Positions 48,056 through 57,857 of a DNA stretch of 64,000 nt are shown here, in pieces (position 1 is the first letter of the stretch; each line of letters begins with the position of its first letter). A program made the translations under genes and the position numbers. The stretch is taken from the NCBI GenBank assembly GCA_965247565.1, contig CBDFHF010000003.1, positions 1,860,001 to 1,924,000 of the forward strand, given 5' to 3'. This stretch comes from CBDFHF01 sp965247565 (GTDB lineage Bacteria; Pseudomonadota; Gammaproteobacteria; Methylococcales; Methylomonadaceae). The notes beneath the pieces are model-generated. The model was not told the origin of the DNA. It was given only the letters and a program-made list of their open reading frames with translations, and ran no database searches.

Positions 48056-49396
48056 ATGACAAGAAAGTATTTTGGAACTGACGGTATTCGAGGTAGGGTC
48101 GGAGAGCCGCCCATAACTGCGGATTTTTTATTGAAGTTAGGCTGGGCGGCTGGGCGGGTGTTTGCTAGTGAAGGCCATGGATTTGTTCTGGTAGGTAAAG
48201 ATACTCGGATTTCTGGTTATATGTTCGAGTCGGCGCTGGAAGCGGGGTTAACTGCAGCAGGTGTAGACACTAGATTGTTAGGTCCAATGCCAACACCTGG
48301 TATTGCCTATTTGACACGCACTTTAAGAGCTCAGGCTGGTATTGTTATAAGCGCCTCCCATAATCCCTATTATGATAACGGCGTTAAGTTTTTTTCCGTG
48401 CAAGGTACAAAGTTACCCGATGAGATAGAGCAAAAAATAGAACACTTCCTTGATTCGCCGATTACAACAGTGGAATCGTCAAAATTGGGTAAGGCGAAAC
48501 GATTGGGTGACGCTTCTGGGCGCTATATAGAGTTTTGCAAGGCCAGCGTGCCAACACGACTTGATTTTAGTGGGATGCGGATAATTATTGATTGCGCTAA
48601 CGGCGCAACTTATCACATTGCTCCTCATGTTTTTACTGAGGTAGGTGCCGAGGTTGTAACTATAGGCGCAGAGCCGGATGGGCTAAACATTAATGATGAG
48701 TGCGGAGCGACTAAACCCGAAAAATTAGCTGCAACCGTGCTAGCTTATCGCGCCGATCTTGGTATTGCTCTGGATGGCGATGGCGATCGATTGATCATGG
48801 TGGATCATAAGGGAGAAATTGTTGATGGTGATGAGCTTATTTACATTATCGCTAAGTCAAGATTGGAATCAGGACATATGACCGGACCAGTCGTTGGAAC
48901 TTTGATGAGCAATTTAGGCATGGAGCTCGGCCTAAGAGAATTAGGCATACCGTTGCTGCGGGCGAAGGTTGGAGATCGATATGTTATGGAAATGCTGGCC
49001 GAGCATAACGGTGTATTGGGAGGCGAAAATTCAGGTCATATTATTTGTCTGGATAGGACTACGACGGGGGACGGTATAATTGCTGCTTTGCAGGTTATGG
49101 CGGAGATGCAAAGCAGCGGCAAAAATTTGCACGAATTAAAATCGGGCATGCAGAAGTACCCGCAAGTATTAGTTAACATTAAAACCCGTAAAAAAGTTAA
49201 TCCTGATACAAACGAAAATATTCAAAAGGCTACAAAGAATATTGAACAGAAATTGGGTGATAAAGGACGAGTACTGCTTAGAGCTTCAGGTACTGAGCCT
49301 TTGATTCGTGTGATGGTGGAAGGTGAGCACGAAGATACCGTTAAAGAATATGCGAACCAACTCGCTGATGATGTTAAGAAGGCAATAGAGGCTTGA
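48056..49396 (+). CDS. glmM: Phosphoglucosamine mutase
   Basis: 446 residues. Converts glucosamine-6-P to glucosamine-1-P for peptidoglycan and LPS. Phospho-Ser loop GIVISASHNPYYDNGVKFF, metal loop ALDGDGDRLIMV, sugar-specificity loop GGENSGHII and phosphate-binding RASGTEPLIRVM are all present. In many gammaproteobacteria it follows ftsH-folP; folP is absent here. Confidence 0.97.
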   Translation: MTRKYFGTDGIRGRVGEPPITADFLLKLGWAAGRVFASEGHGFVLVGKDTRISGYMFESALEAGLTAAGVDTRLLGPMPTPGIAYLTRTLRAQAGIVISASHNPYYDNGVKFFSVQGTKLPDEIEQKIEHFLDSPITTVESSKLGKAKRLGDASGRYIEFCKASVPTRLDFSGMRIIIDCANGATYHIAPHVFTEVGAEVVTIGAEPDGLNINDECGATKPEKLAATVLAYRADLGIALDGDGDRLIMVDHKGEIVDGDELIYIIAKSRLESGHMTGPVVGTLMSNLGMELGLRELGIPLLRAKVGDRYVMEMLAEHNGVLGGENSGHIICLDRTTTGDGIIAALQVMAEMQSSGKNLHELKSGMQKYPQVLVNIKTRKKVNPDTNENIQKATKNIEQKLGDKGRVLLRASGTEPLIRVMVEGEHEDTVKEYANQLADDVKKAIEA

Positions 49397-49450
49397 ACTA
49401 ACAGACATTAGGATATACCATAGACGGTTTGATTCTTTGTGGAAATAACG

Positions 49451-50197
49451 ATGCGGCAGTCATTAGTTGTAGGAAATTGGAAAATGAACGGGAACCGTGC
49501 AAACGTAGAATCGCTTGCACGAGGCATTGTTGCCGGGCTAGGTACAGATGATGCTGGTATAGCTGTTTGCGTACCTTATGTTTACCTGCCTGCTGTTGGG
49601 GAAATAGTTAAAAATACCCGGCTTGCATTAGGATCACAAAATATTGCAGATCAAGTCTCGGGCGCTTACACGGGGGAGATTTCTGCGAGTATGCTGGCTG
49701 AATTCAATTGTAAATATGCCCTCGTAGGACACTCTGAAAGGCGTAGTTATTACGGCGATACTGATGAGTCAGTTGCTGCGCGCTTTGTTCAGGCCCAAAG
49801 ACAGGGAATTATCCCAGTGCTATGCGTTGGCGAAACTCTGGAACAACGTGAGCAAAGTAAAACTTTTGATGTAATTGATGTTCAACTAAATGCCGTTATT
49901 AATTTAGCAGGTATCTCGGCATTCAATGCAGCAGTTATTGCCTATGAACCGGTTTGGGCTATTGGTACAGGTAAAACGGCGACAGATGAACAAGCGCAGG
50001 AAGTTCATTCCTACATTCGTAAGTTTATCGCTGCTAAAGATCAATTTATAGCGGATAAAATCCAGATTTTATACGGTGGTAGTGCAAAGCCAGAAAATGC
50101 GAAAGGTCTATTTTCTATGCCTGATATTGATGGCGGCTTAATAGGTGGGGCTTCGTTGGATGCGGAATCCTTTTTAAAGATTTATCATTCGGTTTAG
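49451..50197 (+). CDS. tpiA: Triosephosphate isomerase
   Basis: 248 residues from ATG 49451 (GGAAA upstream; a GTG at 49439 would add 4). LVVGNWKMNGN (Lys), ALVGHSERRSYYGD (His), VIAYEPVWAIGTGKTAT (Glu) and YGGSAKPENAK mark a complete enzyme. It is followed by secG 14 bases later. Confidence 0.97.
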   Translation: MRQSLVVGNWKMNGNRANVESLARGIVAGLGTDDAGIAVCVPYVYLPAVGEIVKNTRLALGSQNIADQVSGAYTGEISASMLAEFNCKYALVGHSERRSYYGDTDESVAARFVQAQRQGIIPVLCVGETLEQREQSKTFDVIDVQLNAVINLAGISAFNAAVIAYEPVWAIGTGKTATDEQAQEVHSYIRKFIAAKDQFIADKIQILYGGSAKPENAKGLFSMPDIDGGLIGGASLDAESFLKIYHSV

Positions 50198-50211
50198 AGC
50201 GGTTTACTTTC

Positions 50212-50565
50212 ATGTACCAAGTAATCATTGTTATTCATGTTTTGCTGAGCTTAGGAATTATTGGCTTAATTCTCATGCAGCAAGGCAAAGGCGCTGATGC
50301 TGGCGCCTCTTTTGGAAGCGGATCATCAGGTTCTGTATTTGGGGCGCAGGGAGCCGCGTCATTTTTATCTCGATCCACTGCCATTTTGGCAACCTTGTTC
50401 TTCATTACTAGCCTAACTTTAGCCGTAATGAGTGGCCAAAAAGGAATTGCATTTGACCTAATGAGCGACAGCGTGCCAAAGCAAGATTCAACGACTGTTC
50501 CTGCACCTGCAGTGATTCAATCTGAAGAAATACCTCCATCGGTTCCTGCTGGAACGAATCCTTAA
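50212..50565 (+). CDS. secG: Preprotein translocase subunit SecG
   Basis: 117 residues. Two membrane helices (about 2-20 and 54-75) with the conserved loop QQGKGADAGASFGSGSSGS and a Pro-rich C-terminal tail. Auxiliary subunit of the SecYEG channel. Upstream of tRNA-Leu(GAG), as in E. coli. Confidence 0.95.
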   Translation: MYQVIIVIHVLLSLGIIGLILMQQGKGADAGASFGSGSSGSVFGAQGAASFLSRSTAILATLFFITSLTLAVMSGQKGIAFDLMSDSVPKQDSTTVPAPAVIQSEEIPPSVPAGTNP

Positions 50566-50573
50566 TAATTTTT

Positions 50574-50658
50574 GCCGATGTGGTGAAATTGGTAGACACG
50601 CCATCTTGAGGGGGTGGTGACGCAAGTCGTGCCGGTTCAAATCCGGCCATCGGTACCA
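50574..50658 (+). tRNA. tRNA-Leu (anticodon GAG)
   Basis: Class II tRNA. Acceptor GCCGATG pairs with CATCGGT (first pair G-U), D-arm with GGTAGA, anticodon stem CCATC/GGTGG with loop TTGAGGG (GAG at 50608-50610), a long variable arm, T-arm GCCGGTTCAAATCCGGC and encoded CCA. It sits just after secG. Confidence 0.96.
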
Positions 50659-50691
50659 AACAAGGGTTTTTAAAGACCCAAAGAAGTATAG

Positions 50692-50726
50692 AAACCCGCA
50701 AGTTGTATGGCTTAGCGGGTTTTTTA
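50692..50726 (+). terminator. Rho-independent terminator after tRNA-Leu
   Basis: AAACCCGC (50692-50699) pairs with GCGGGTTT (50715-50722), then T residues. The transposon cluster begins about 25 bases later. Confidence 0.85.
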
Positions 50727-50749
50727 TTGTCCAAAGAAATATATCTAGA

Positions 50750-50757
50750 GTTTGCTC
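50750..50757 (+). repeat. Left 8-base target-site duplication of the IS66 dimer
   Basis: GTTTGCTC here recurs at 55764-55771 right after the second IS66 copy. Eight bases is the duplication size known for IS66-family elements. It shows that both copies entered as one unit or doubled in place after one insertion. Confidence 0.85.
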
Positions 50758-50838
50758 GTAATCGGTAATCGTCCGGCGAAACCATCTACAAAGCTTACAC
50801 CAATGCTGGCACTCTAAGATTTTTTCCTAGGGGATTTT

Positions 50839-51141
50839 ATGGGCATTCCATTCAAATGGCGTCAGCATATTGAAGCTTGGCAACAAAGCGGGTTATCACA
50901 AGCATTATATTGTGATCAACAGCAACTCAAGAAGGGTACTTTCTCGGCTCGATTGAGTGAGTATCGCAGACTCAATCTATCTCAAGCTGTAGCGTTGATT
51001 CCTGTTCAGGTTGCATCGGTTGTTCCGACACCGGCATCCTCGTCAAACCTGGTGTTGACTCATAACAACGGTCATCGACTGGAGCTGCCGACATCCGTAT
51101 CGGCTGCGTGGTTGGCCGAGTTGTTGAAATGCCTGGGTTAA
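50839..51141 (+). CDS. tnpA: IS66 TnpA (copy 1)
   Basis: 100 residues. Small accessory protein of IS66 elements with a predicted HTH at the N-terminus (FKWRQHIEAWQQSGLSQALY). It overlaps tnpB by 13 bases. Identical to the copy at 53339-53641. Confidence 0.92.
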   Translation: MGIPFKWRQHIEAWQQSGLSQALYCDQQQLKKGTFSARLSEYRRLNLSQAVALIPVQVASVVPTPASSSNLVLTHNNGHRLELPTSVSAAWLAELLKCLG

Positions 51142-51479
51142 TTGAAACCCCAGCACAAATTTGGATTGCCGTTGCGCCTGTCGATATGAGACGCGGCCTA
51201 GATGGTTTGTCGAGCGTCGTTCAGCACAGCTTGGATCAAGCACCTTGCAGTGGTTCGGCATTCATTTTCCGTAACCGTGCTGGTAATCGGCTGAGACTGT
51301 TGCTGTGGGATGGTAATGGGGTTTGGTTATGTCAACGCAGATTGCATCGCGGCAGTTTTGTGTGGCCCAGGGTCAACGATAAGACATTTGTGATTACCCA
51401 ACGCCAGTGGGAGTGGTTAGTTGCCGGTGTCGACTGGCAGCGTTTGTCGGCGACTTGTCAGCCGGACTGGCAAGTGTAA
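51129..51479 (+). CDS. tnpB: IS66 Orf2 / TnpB (copy 1)
   Basis: 116 residues from ATG 51129; an upstream GTG at 51108 would overlap tnpA further. IAVAPVDMRRGLDGLSSVV and FRNRAGNRLRLLLWDGNGVW are the IS66 Orf2 signatures. Required for transposition together with TnpA and TnpC in studied IS66 elements. Confidence 0.92.
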   Translation: MPGLIETPAQIWIAVAPVDMRRGLDGLSSVVQHSLDQAPCSGSAFIFRNRAGNRLRLLLWDGNGVWLCQRRLHRGSFVWPRVNDKTFVITQRQWEWLVAGVDWQRLSATCQPDWQV

Positions 51480-51576
51480 AAACGGTTTTAAAGTGGCTGA
51501 TAAATAACAAGAAAAACAGTCATAAAACCTAGCAAAATCAAGGCTTACACGGTGATTTTATGGTATAGTTTTCACC

Positions 51577-53217
51577 ATGAAATCACTGACTGAACTCGAT
51601 CAATTAAACCTGGATCCTGCTACCAAAAACCAAGTAGCGGCACTGATTCAGGCGCTTGTTGACCAAGCCTCTCAGGATGCCAAAACAGTGATTGCGGAGC
51701 AACAAGCCACCATCACGGCCAACGAAAAAGCCATTCTCTACAAAGACACCAAAATCACCTCGCTCACCTATGAGCTGGCCTATTACAAACGCATCCGCTA
51801 CAGCACCAAAAGTGAAACCCTGACCGCTCTGCAACGGGATGTCTTTGAAGAAACCTGGAATACGGATATGTCGGCAATTGAAGCCGAAGTCGAACTATTG
51901 CAGGATAATCAACCGTGCGAAACGGTGGCTAGATCCAAACGCCTGCGTGCTGGCCGTCAGCCGTTACCCGCCCACCTGCCGCGCATCGATCATTATCACC
52001 AGTTGGAATCTTGCGCCTGTGGGCAATGTGGACGAGATTTGGTCAAAATTCGCGACGATGTGACTGAGCAACTGGACGTGGAACCGGCCAAGTTCTTTGT
52101 CCACCGGCACATCCGGCCACAATACGCCTGCCGGACTTGTGAAACCATCACTGCCGAGCCCATTCCACCGGCCATCATTGACGGCGGTATGGCCGCCATC
52201 GGTTTGCTGGTTTGGGTACTCATCAGCAAATATCTGGATCACTTGCCGCTGTACCGACTGGAACAAATCGCTGCCCGTAGCAGTGTTTCCCTATCTCGAT
52301 CCACGCTGGCCGATTGGGTGGGGCGTCTGGGGGTGGAACTACAGCCTCTGGTGGATCGCCTGCACTGGTATCTGTTACAACGACCTTGCGTGTTAGCCGA
52401 TGAAACCCCGGTACCGCAGTTGGATCCCGGCAAAGGTAAAACGAAGAAGGCTTATCTATGGGCGTATCGCAGTAACGATCTGCAACCTGGGCCTAAGATC
52501 ATTGTCTTTGACTACCAAGCCGGTCGCAGTGGCCGACATGCCGAACAGTTTCTACAAGACTGGCAAGGTCATCTAATGGTTGATGGCTACGGAGGATACA
52601 AAGCCTTGTTTGCTGCAGCTCGGGCGCATCCAGCCACACAATCTTTATTGTCGTCCTGCATTGAGTTAGCGTGCTGGACCCATGCGCGCCGCAAATTCTT
52701 TGACCTCTTTCAAGCTAATCAAAGTCCGGTTGCCAAAGAAGCCTTGCAGCGCATTGCCGAGTTGTATGAGATTGAAGCCGAAGGCCGGGAGATGAGTATC
52801 GATGGCCGGAAAAACCTGCGTGCTGAAAAAAGCCAACCACGCTTAACCGAACTGCATGATTGGCTGCAGCAAACCCGTTTGCGCACGGCACCTGGCAGCG
52901 CTTTGATGAAAGCGATCGAATACAGCCTGAAACGCTGGTCGGCACTGATCCGCTATGCCGAAACCGGTGATCTACCCATAGATAACAACAGTACCGAGAA
53001 CTGTATTAGGCCGATTGCGCTAGGCAGACGCAACTGGCTCTTTGCCGGATCAGAACGAGCGGGCCAGCGCGCTGCCGCAATTCAATCCTTACTAGGCACC
53101 GCCAAATTAAATGGGCTTGATCCCGCTGCCTGGCTAAAAGATACTCTAGAAAAACTCCCTATCTGGCCCAACAGCCGCATCGATGAATTACTGCCTTTTG
53201 GTACAAAATCAGAATAA
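51577..53217 (+). CDS. tnpC: IS66 transposase TnpC (copy 1)
   Basis: 546 residues, intact. An N-terminal leucine-zipper region (about 1-110), a zinc-binding part with CACGQCG and YACRTCE, and the DDE catalytic domain with VLADETPVPQLD, HLMVDGYGGYKAL and DNNSTENCIRPIALGRRNW. Separated from tnpB by 97 bases. The protein is identical to copy 2. Confidence 0.95.
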   Translation: MKSLTELDQLNLDPATKNQVAALIQALVDQASQDAKTVIAEQQATITANEKAILYKDTKITSLTYELAYYKRIRYSTKSETLTALQRDVFEETWNTDMSAIEAEVELLQDNQPCETVARSKRLRAGRQPLPAHLPRIDHYHQLESCACGQCGRDLVKIRDDVTEQLDVEPAKFFVHRHIRPQYACRTCETITAEPIPPAIIDGGMAAIGLLVWVLISKYLDHLPLYRLEQIAARSSVSLSRSTLADWVGRLGVELQPLVDRLHWYLLQRPCVLADETPVPQLDPGKGKTKKAYLWAYRSNDLQPGPKIIVFDYQAGRSGRHAEQFLQDWQGHLMVDGYGGYKALFAAARAHPATQSLLSSCIELACWTHARRKFFDLFQANQSPVAKEALQRIAELYEIEAEGREMSIDGRKNLRAEKSQPRLTELHDWLQQTRLRTAPGSALMKAIEYSLKRWSALIRYAETGDLPIDNNSTENCIRPIALGRRNWLFAGSERAGQRAAAIQSLLGTAKLNGLDPAAWLKDTLEKLPIWPNSRIDELLPFGTKSE

Positions 53218-53338
53218 ATTGATTTTGGCAATTTCTAAGATAGTGGTCGGGCTGATCGAATACCGTAATCGTCCGGCGAAACCATCTACAAAGCTTACAC
53301 CAATGCTGGCACTCTAAGATTTTTTCCTAGGGGATTTT

Positions 53339-53641
53339 ATGGGCATTCCATTCAAATGGCGTCAGCATATTGAAGCTTGGCAACAAAGCGGGTTATCACA
53401 AGCATTATATTGTGATCAACAGCAACTCAAGAAGGGTACTTTCTCGGCTCGATTGAGTGAGTATCGCAGACTCAATCTATCTCAAGCTGTAGCGTTGATT
53501 CCTGTTCAGGTTGCATCGGTTGTTCCGACACCGGCATCCTCGTCAAACCTGGTGTTGACTCATAACAACGGTCATCGACTGGAGCTGCCGACATCCGTAT
53601 CGGCTGCGTGGTTGGCCGAGTTGTTGAAATGCCTGGGTTAA
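53339..53641 (+). CDS. tnpA: IS66 TnpA (copy 2)
   Basis: 100 residues, identical to the first copy; complete and in the same context. Confidence 0.92.
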   Translation: MGIPFKWRQHIEAWQQSGLSQALYCDQQQLKKGTFSARLSEYRRLNLSQAVALIPVQVASVVPTPASSSNLVLTHNNGHRLELPTSVSAAWLAELLKCLG

Positions 53642-53979
53642 TTGAAACCCCAGCACAAATTTGGATTGCCGTTGCGCCTGTCGATATGAGACGCGGCCTA
53701 GATGGTTTGTCGAGCGTCGTTCAGCACAGCTTGGATCAAGCACCTTGCAGTGGTTCGGCATTCATTTTCCGTAACCGTGCTGGTAATCGGCTGAGACTGT
53801 TGCTGTGGGATGGTAATGGGGTTTGGTTATGTCAACGCAGATTGCATCGCGGCAGTTTTGTGTGGCCCAGGGTCAACGATAAGACATTTGTGATTACCCA
53901 ACGCCAGTGGGAGTGGTTAGTTGCCGGTGTCGACTGGCAGCGTTTGTCGGCGACTTGTCAGCCGGACTGGCAAGTGTAA
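53629..53979 (+). CDS. tnpB: IS66 Orf2 / TnpB (copy 2)
   Basis: 116 residues, identical to the first copy, overlapping tnpA by 13 bases. Confidence 0.92.
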   Translation: MPGLIETPAQIWIAVAPVDMRRGLDGLSSVVQHSLDQAPCSGSAFIFRNRAGNRLRLLLWDGNGVWLCQRRLHRGSFVWPRVNDKTFVITQRQWEWLVAGVDWQRLSATCQPDWQV

Positions 53980-54076
53980 AAACGGTTTTAAAGTGGCTGA
54001 TAAATAACAAGAAAAACAGTCATAAAACCTAACAAAATCAAGGCTTACACGGTGATTTTATGGTATAGTTTTCACC

Positions 54077-55717
54077 ATGAAATCACTGACTGAACTCGAT
54101 CAATTAAACCTGGATCCTGCTACCAAAAACCAAGTAGCGGCACTGATTCAGGCGCTTGTTGACCAAGCCTCTCAGGATGCCAAAACAGTGATTGCGGAGC
54201 AACAAGCCACCATCACGGCCAACGAAAAAGCCATTCTCTACAAAGACACCAAAATCACCTCGCTCACCTATGAGCTGGCCTATTACAAACGCATCCGCTA
54301 CAGCACCAAAAGTGAAACCCTGACCGCTCTGCAACGGGATGTCTTTGAAGAAACCTGGAATACGGATATGTCGGCAATTGAAGCCGAAGTCGAACTATTG
54401 CAGGATAATCAACCGTGCGAAACGGTGGCTAGATCCAAACGCCTGCGTGCTGGCCGTCAGCCGTTACCCGCCCACCTGCCGCGCATCGATCATTATCACC
54501 AGTTGGAATCTTGCGCCTGTGGGCAATGTGGACGAGATTTGGTCAAAATTCGCGACGATGTGACTGAGCAACTGGACGTGGAACCGGCCAAGTTCTTTGT
54601 CCACCGGCACATCCGGCCACAATACGCCTGCCGGACTTGTGAAACCATCACTGCCGAGCCCATTCCACCGGCCATCATTGACGGCGGTATGGCCGCCATC
54701 GGTTTGCTGGTTTGGGTACTCATCAGCAAATATCTGGATCACTTGCCGCTGTACCGACTGGAACAAATCGCTGCCCGTAGCAGTGTTTCCCTATCTCGAT
54801 CCACGCTGGCCGATTGGGTGGGGCGTCTGGGGGTGGAACTACAGCCTCTGGTGGATCGCCTGCACTGGTATCTGTTACAACGACCTTGCGTGTTAGCCGA
54901 TGAAACCCCGGTACCGCAGTTGGATCCCGGCAAAGGTAAAACGAAGAAGGCTTATCTATGGGCGTATCGCAGTAACGATCTGCAACCTGGGCCTAAGATC
55001 ATTGTCTTTGACTACCAAGCCGGTCGCAGTGGCCGACATGCCGAACAGTTTCTACAAGACTGGCAAGGTCATCTAATGGTTGATGGCTACGGAGGATACA
55101 AAGCCTTGTTTGCTGCAGCTCGGGCGCATCCAGCCACACAATCTTTATTGTCGTCCTGCATTGAGTTAGCGTGCTGGACCCATGCGCGCCGCAAATTCTT
55201 TGACCTCTTTCAAGCTAATCAAAGTCCGGTTGCCAAAGAAGCCTTGCAGCGCATTGCCGAGTTGTATGAGATTGAAGCCGAAGGCCGGGAGATGAGTATC
55301 GATGGCCGGAAAAACCTGCGTGCTGAAAAAAGCCAACCACGCTTAACCGAACTGCATGATTGGCTGCAGCAAACCCGTTTGCGCACGGCACCTGGCAGCG
55401 CTTTGATGAAAGCGATCGAATACAGCCTGAAACGCTGGTCGGCACTGATCCGCTATGCCGAAACCGGTGATCTACCCATAGATAACAACAGTACCGAGAA
55501 CTGTATTAGGCCGATTGCGCTAGGCAGACGCAACTGGCTCTTTGCCGGATCAGAACGAGCGGGCCAGCGCGCTGCCGCAATTCAATCCTTACTAGGCACC
55601 GCCAAATTAAATGGGCTTGATCCCGCTGCCTGGCTAAAAGATACTCTAGAAAAACTCCCTATCTGGCCCAACAGCCGCATCGATGAATTACTGCCTTTTG
55701 GTACAAAATCAGAATAA
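54077..55717 (+). CDS. tnpC: IS66 transposase TnpC (copy 2)
   Basis: 546 residues, identical to the first copy, with an intact DDE domain. Having two full transposases in direct tandem makes the unit potentially mobile as a dimer. Confidence 0.95.
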   Translation: MKSLTELDQLNLDPATKNQVAALIQALVDQASQDAKTVIAEQQATITANEKAILYKDTKITSLTYELAYYKRIRYSTKSETLTALQRDVFEETWNTDMSAIEAEVELLQDNQPCETVARSKRLRAGRQPLPAHLPRIDHYHQLESCACGQCGRDLVKIRDDVTEQLDVEPAKFFVHRHIRPQYACRTCETITAEPIPPAIIDGGMAAIGLLVWVLISKYLDHLPLYRLEQIAARSSVSLSRSTLADWVGRLGVELQPLVDRLHWYLLQRPCVLADETPVPQLDPGKGKTKKAYLWAYRSNDLQPGPKIIVFDYQAGRSGRHAEQFLQDWQGHLMVDGYGGYKALFAAARAHPATQSLLSSCIELACWTHARRKFFDLFQANQSPVAKEALQRIAELYEIEAEGREMSIDGRKNLRAEKSQPRLTELHDWLQQTRLRTAPGSALMKAIEYSLKRWSALIRYAETGDLPIDNNSTENCIRPIALGRRNWLFAGSERAGQRAAAIQSLLGTAKLNGLDPAAWLKDTLEKLPIWPNSRIDELLPFGTKSE

Positions 55718-55763
55718 ATTGATTTTGGCAATTTCTAAGATAGTGGTCGGGCTGATCGAATAC

Positions 55764-55771
55764 GTTTGCTC
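55764..55771 (+). repeat. Right 8-base target-site duplication of the IS66 dimer
   Basis: GTTTGCTC, the same as 50750-50757. It also appears to be part of the left terminal repeat of the next element, so the IS66 unit probably landed in that element's end. Confidence 0.8.
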
Positions 55772-57466
55772 AGTAAATCAGCCATGGAAATTTACAATCC
55801 GGCCGACTAAGTGGAACTGAGCGCGTAACGATAAAGCTAGTTGTTGCCAACCCTGGGTAATTGTCCTCATAAGGCCAGCAAGGCGGTATTTTCTAATGGC
55901 AAAAAAGATCCTTTCCAGGATCAGCAGGTTCATGACCAGGAAGATGCTGTTGATCCAGGCGAAGGCAGTGTTAGCCCGCTTGGCACGGATGTCGTTGAGC
56001 TGATAGCTGCGCTTGCCCTGGCCGAATTTGCCTTCGATGGGGATACGGCGCAGGTAATCCTGTCGGCGCTGTGCCTTGGCTTGTTTCAGCTGCGCTCGGT
56101 TGTCCTCGGTGTTTTGTTTCGGCCGCCCCAGCGGCTTGCCGGCAAAGTGGATGCCGCGTTGCTTGAGGTAGTCGCGGTTGCTGCGGGTGCCGTAGAGAGG
56201 ATCTGCCAGCACTTTTTCCGGGTAATGGCCGTAACGCGTCCGATAGGCGTCGACTTGAGTCACCAGGTCCTGGCCTTCGTGAAAGGCCTCCCAGCGCAAC
56301 TGGTCGACGTGGGCCAGACCGTCGCCGGTCAGGCTGACGCTGAGTTTGGCGCCGAACTCGACCGCTTTGTTGAGCTTGCCGCGCACGATCGGGCGCACGT
56401 AGGGCTGACTGATGCTGACGATGCGGTGGTCGCATCGGCGGGTATGGCTTTGGTGCATGTGCCGTTGTTGTTGGTACAGGTGCTGAATCACCCAGTAGCG
56501 ATACAGCAGCCAGCGCGGTAATGGCAGGGGCGAACCGTGCGGAATTGGTGCCAACAGCCGCTCAATGTGTCCGAGGTTACGGCGCAGATACTGCAATTGC
56601 TGTTTCAGGCCACGACGCAAGACTTTTGCGACCGGACGTTTTTGCTTGGCAACAGCAAGATAGGCCGAGCGGGCTTTCCGGCGATAGGTGCGCGGCTTGG
56701 GGTTAACGTTCAGATCCTTGCACAGGGCGTCGATGATCTTTTCACTGAATTCACGGGCTTCATTGAGCAAGCTAAGGTCAGTGGGGAAGCGAATGGCTTG
56801 TTCCACCACGGTGGCGTCTACGATCAATTGGCCTTGATGAGTCGGGGTATCGGTTGCTGTGGTGCTGGACTCGGGAGCCGCGGGCGGCGCAGTGGCCTCT
56901 GGTGAAGTGATTGACGAGCGAGCCTGACTGGAGTCCAGCACAGACTCGACGCTGGCTTGGGATGCGGTGGACGTTGCGGGCGGTGCCGGTGGCTCGGGCG
57001 GTGACCGACTTCTGGCCCTCGTGGGCCGCGATAATGGCGCGGTGGAAGCCTTCAAACACGGCTTCGCCCATGCGCTTGCGGATTTCAACGAACAGGGACG
57101 CGGCAAATGGCTCGGTGGTTTGGTAACCCGGCAGTCCGACAAAGAACTGCAGGTACGGGTTTTCCTGGATTTGCTGGACGGTTTCGACATCCGACAAACA
57201 CAACTTGTGCTTGATGATCACAGCGCCAATGACCAACCGGGCCTCTTTCATCGGTCGACCGCGATCCGCCGCAAAACCTTGGTAGTAAAATTCCGCCAGC
57301 GCATCCCAGGGAATGCAGGCGCTTAATTTGACCCAGCGATTGTGTTTATCCAGCGCCGTATCAAACGGCCAATCGAATTCGGCTATGGTCAGTTGTTTTG
57401 AGCTGGTAGTTCGAATCATAAGTGCACACTTTTTGGGGATGATGGCTCAATTTTCGTGCACTATTA
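55766..57466 (-). mobile_element. IS5-type insertion sequence (element A), ends approximate
   Basis: The transposase reads on the minus strand. The ends show an imperfect inverted match around TGCTCAGTAAATCAGCCAT (left) and TGCACGAAAATTGAGCCAT (right, inward), about 13 of 21 positions. The element is bounded on the left by the IS66 dimer. Confidence 0.6.
55778..57419 (-). pseudogene. Frameshifted IS5-type transposase (element A)
   Basis: The N-terminal part starts at 57419 (IPWDALAEFYYQGFAADRGRP, then LVIGAVIIKHKL, the IS5 N-terminal domain) and stays in frame to about 57015 (AAHEGQKS). From there the family sequence continues in another frame (SPPEPPAPPATSTAS linker, then GQLIVDATVVEQAIRFPTD with a catalytic Asp, VLADPLYGTRSNRDYL, and RIPIEGKFGQGKRSY with the catalytic Glu) to the stop at 55778. 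No slippery run is visible at the switch, so decay is more likely than programmed frameshifting. Confidence 0.75.
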
Positions 57467-57724
57467 TAACAAAAATATCCGTTTATCCATTATAAATCAA
57501 TTAGATATGCTTAATGAGTGGACTCTACATACGATAAGGCTCCTATCCTTCCAACCTGTAAAAACTAAGTTGCCTGCGACATCATGCACTCTGAGACCTT
57601 TGCAAAACCCCCTTATTTCCATAGCAGTCCAAAAACCACCCAAATTGACCGAAAAACGGGTGAAATTTAATGAATATGGCTAAGAAAATAAGGCTTCTTG
57701 CGGCCATTTGGCCGCATTCACCCT

Positions 57725-57857
57725 TTAAATGGCAAAGCTTGCCTGTGTGGATTGCGTTTTAACGTACAACACAGGCAACCGTTTTAGGTTATACGCCATG
57801 GCTTGCTATAGATGCCAAGCATGGGCTTTGGCTAACCCTTGGTAGCGCAGGATCTTA
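57725..57857 (-). pseudogene. C-terminal fragment of the element B transposase
   Basis: The minus-strand reading KILRYQGLAKAHAWHL, a stop, then QAMAYNLKRLPVLYVK and a final stop matches the usual C-terminus of IS5-type transposases. It is separated from the rest of its gene by the IS630 insertion and carries an internal TAG. Confidence 0.7.

Larger units (their letters stand above)
50758..53263 (+). mobile_element. IS66-family insertion sequence, copy 1 of a tandem dimer
   Basis: Three genes in IS66 order (tnpA, tnpB, tnpC). The left end starts GTAATCGGTAATCGTCC; the right end finishes GATCGAATAC, an imperfect inverted match (GTAATCG versus GTATTCG). The left end carries an extra GTAATCG relative to copy 2. 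The body repeats exactly 2500 bases downstream. Confidence 0.92.
53265..55763 (+). mobile_element. IS66-family insertion sequence, copy 2 of a tandem dimer
   Basis: Same three genes in the same direction as copy 1, offset by exactly 2500 bases. It joins copy 1 with a single C between the right end GAATAC and the left end GTAATCGTCC. The only internal difference I found is a G (51532) versus A (54032) in the tnpB-tnpC spacer. Confidence 0.92.

Noticed and set aside
50758..55763. IS66 duplication as a simple assembly artefact
   Set aside because: The copies differ at one base and share one outer target duplication, which argues for a real tandem, though reads should confirm.
55841..56521. 226-residue plus-strand frame across the IS5-type element A
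   Set aside because: Antisense shadow of the transposase, which carries the recognisable catalytic motifs on the minus strand.
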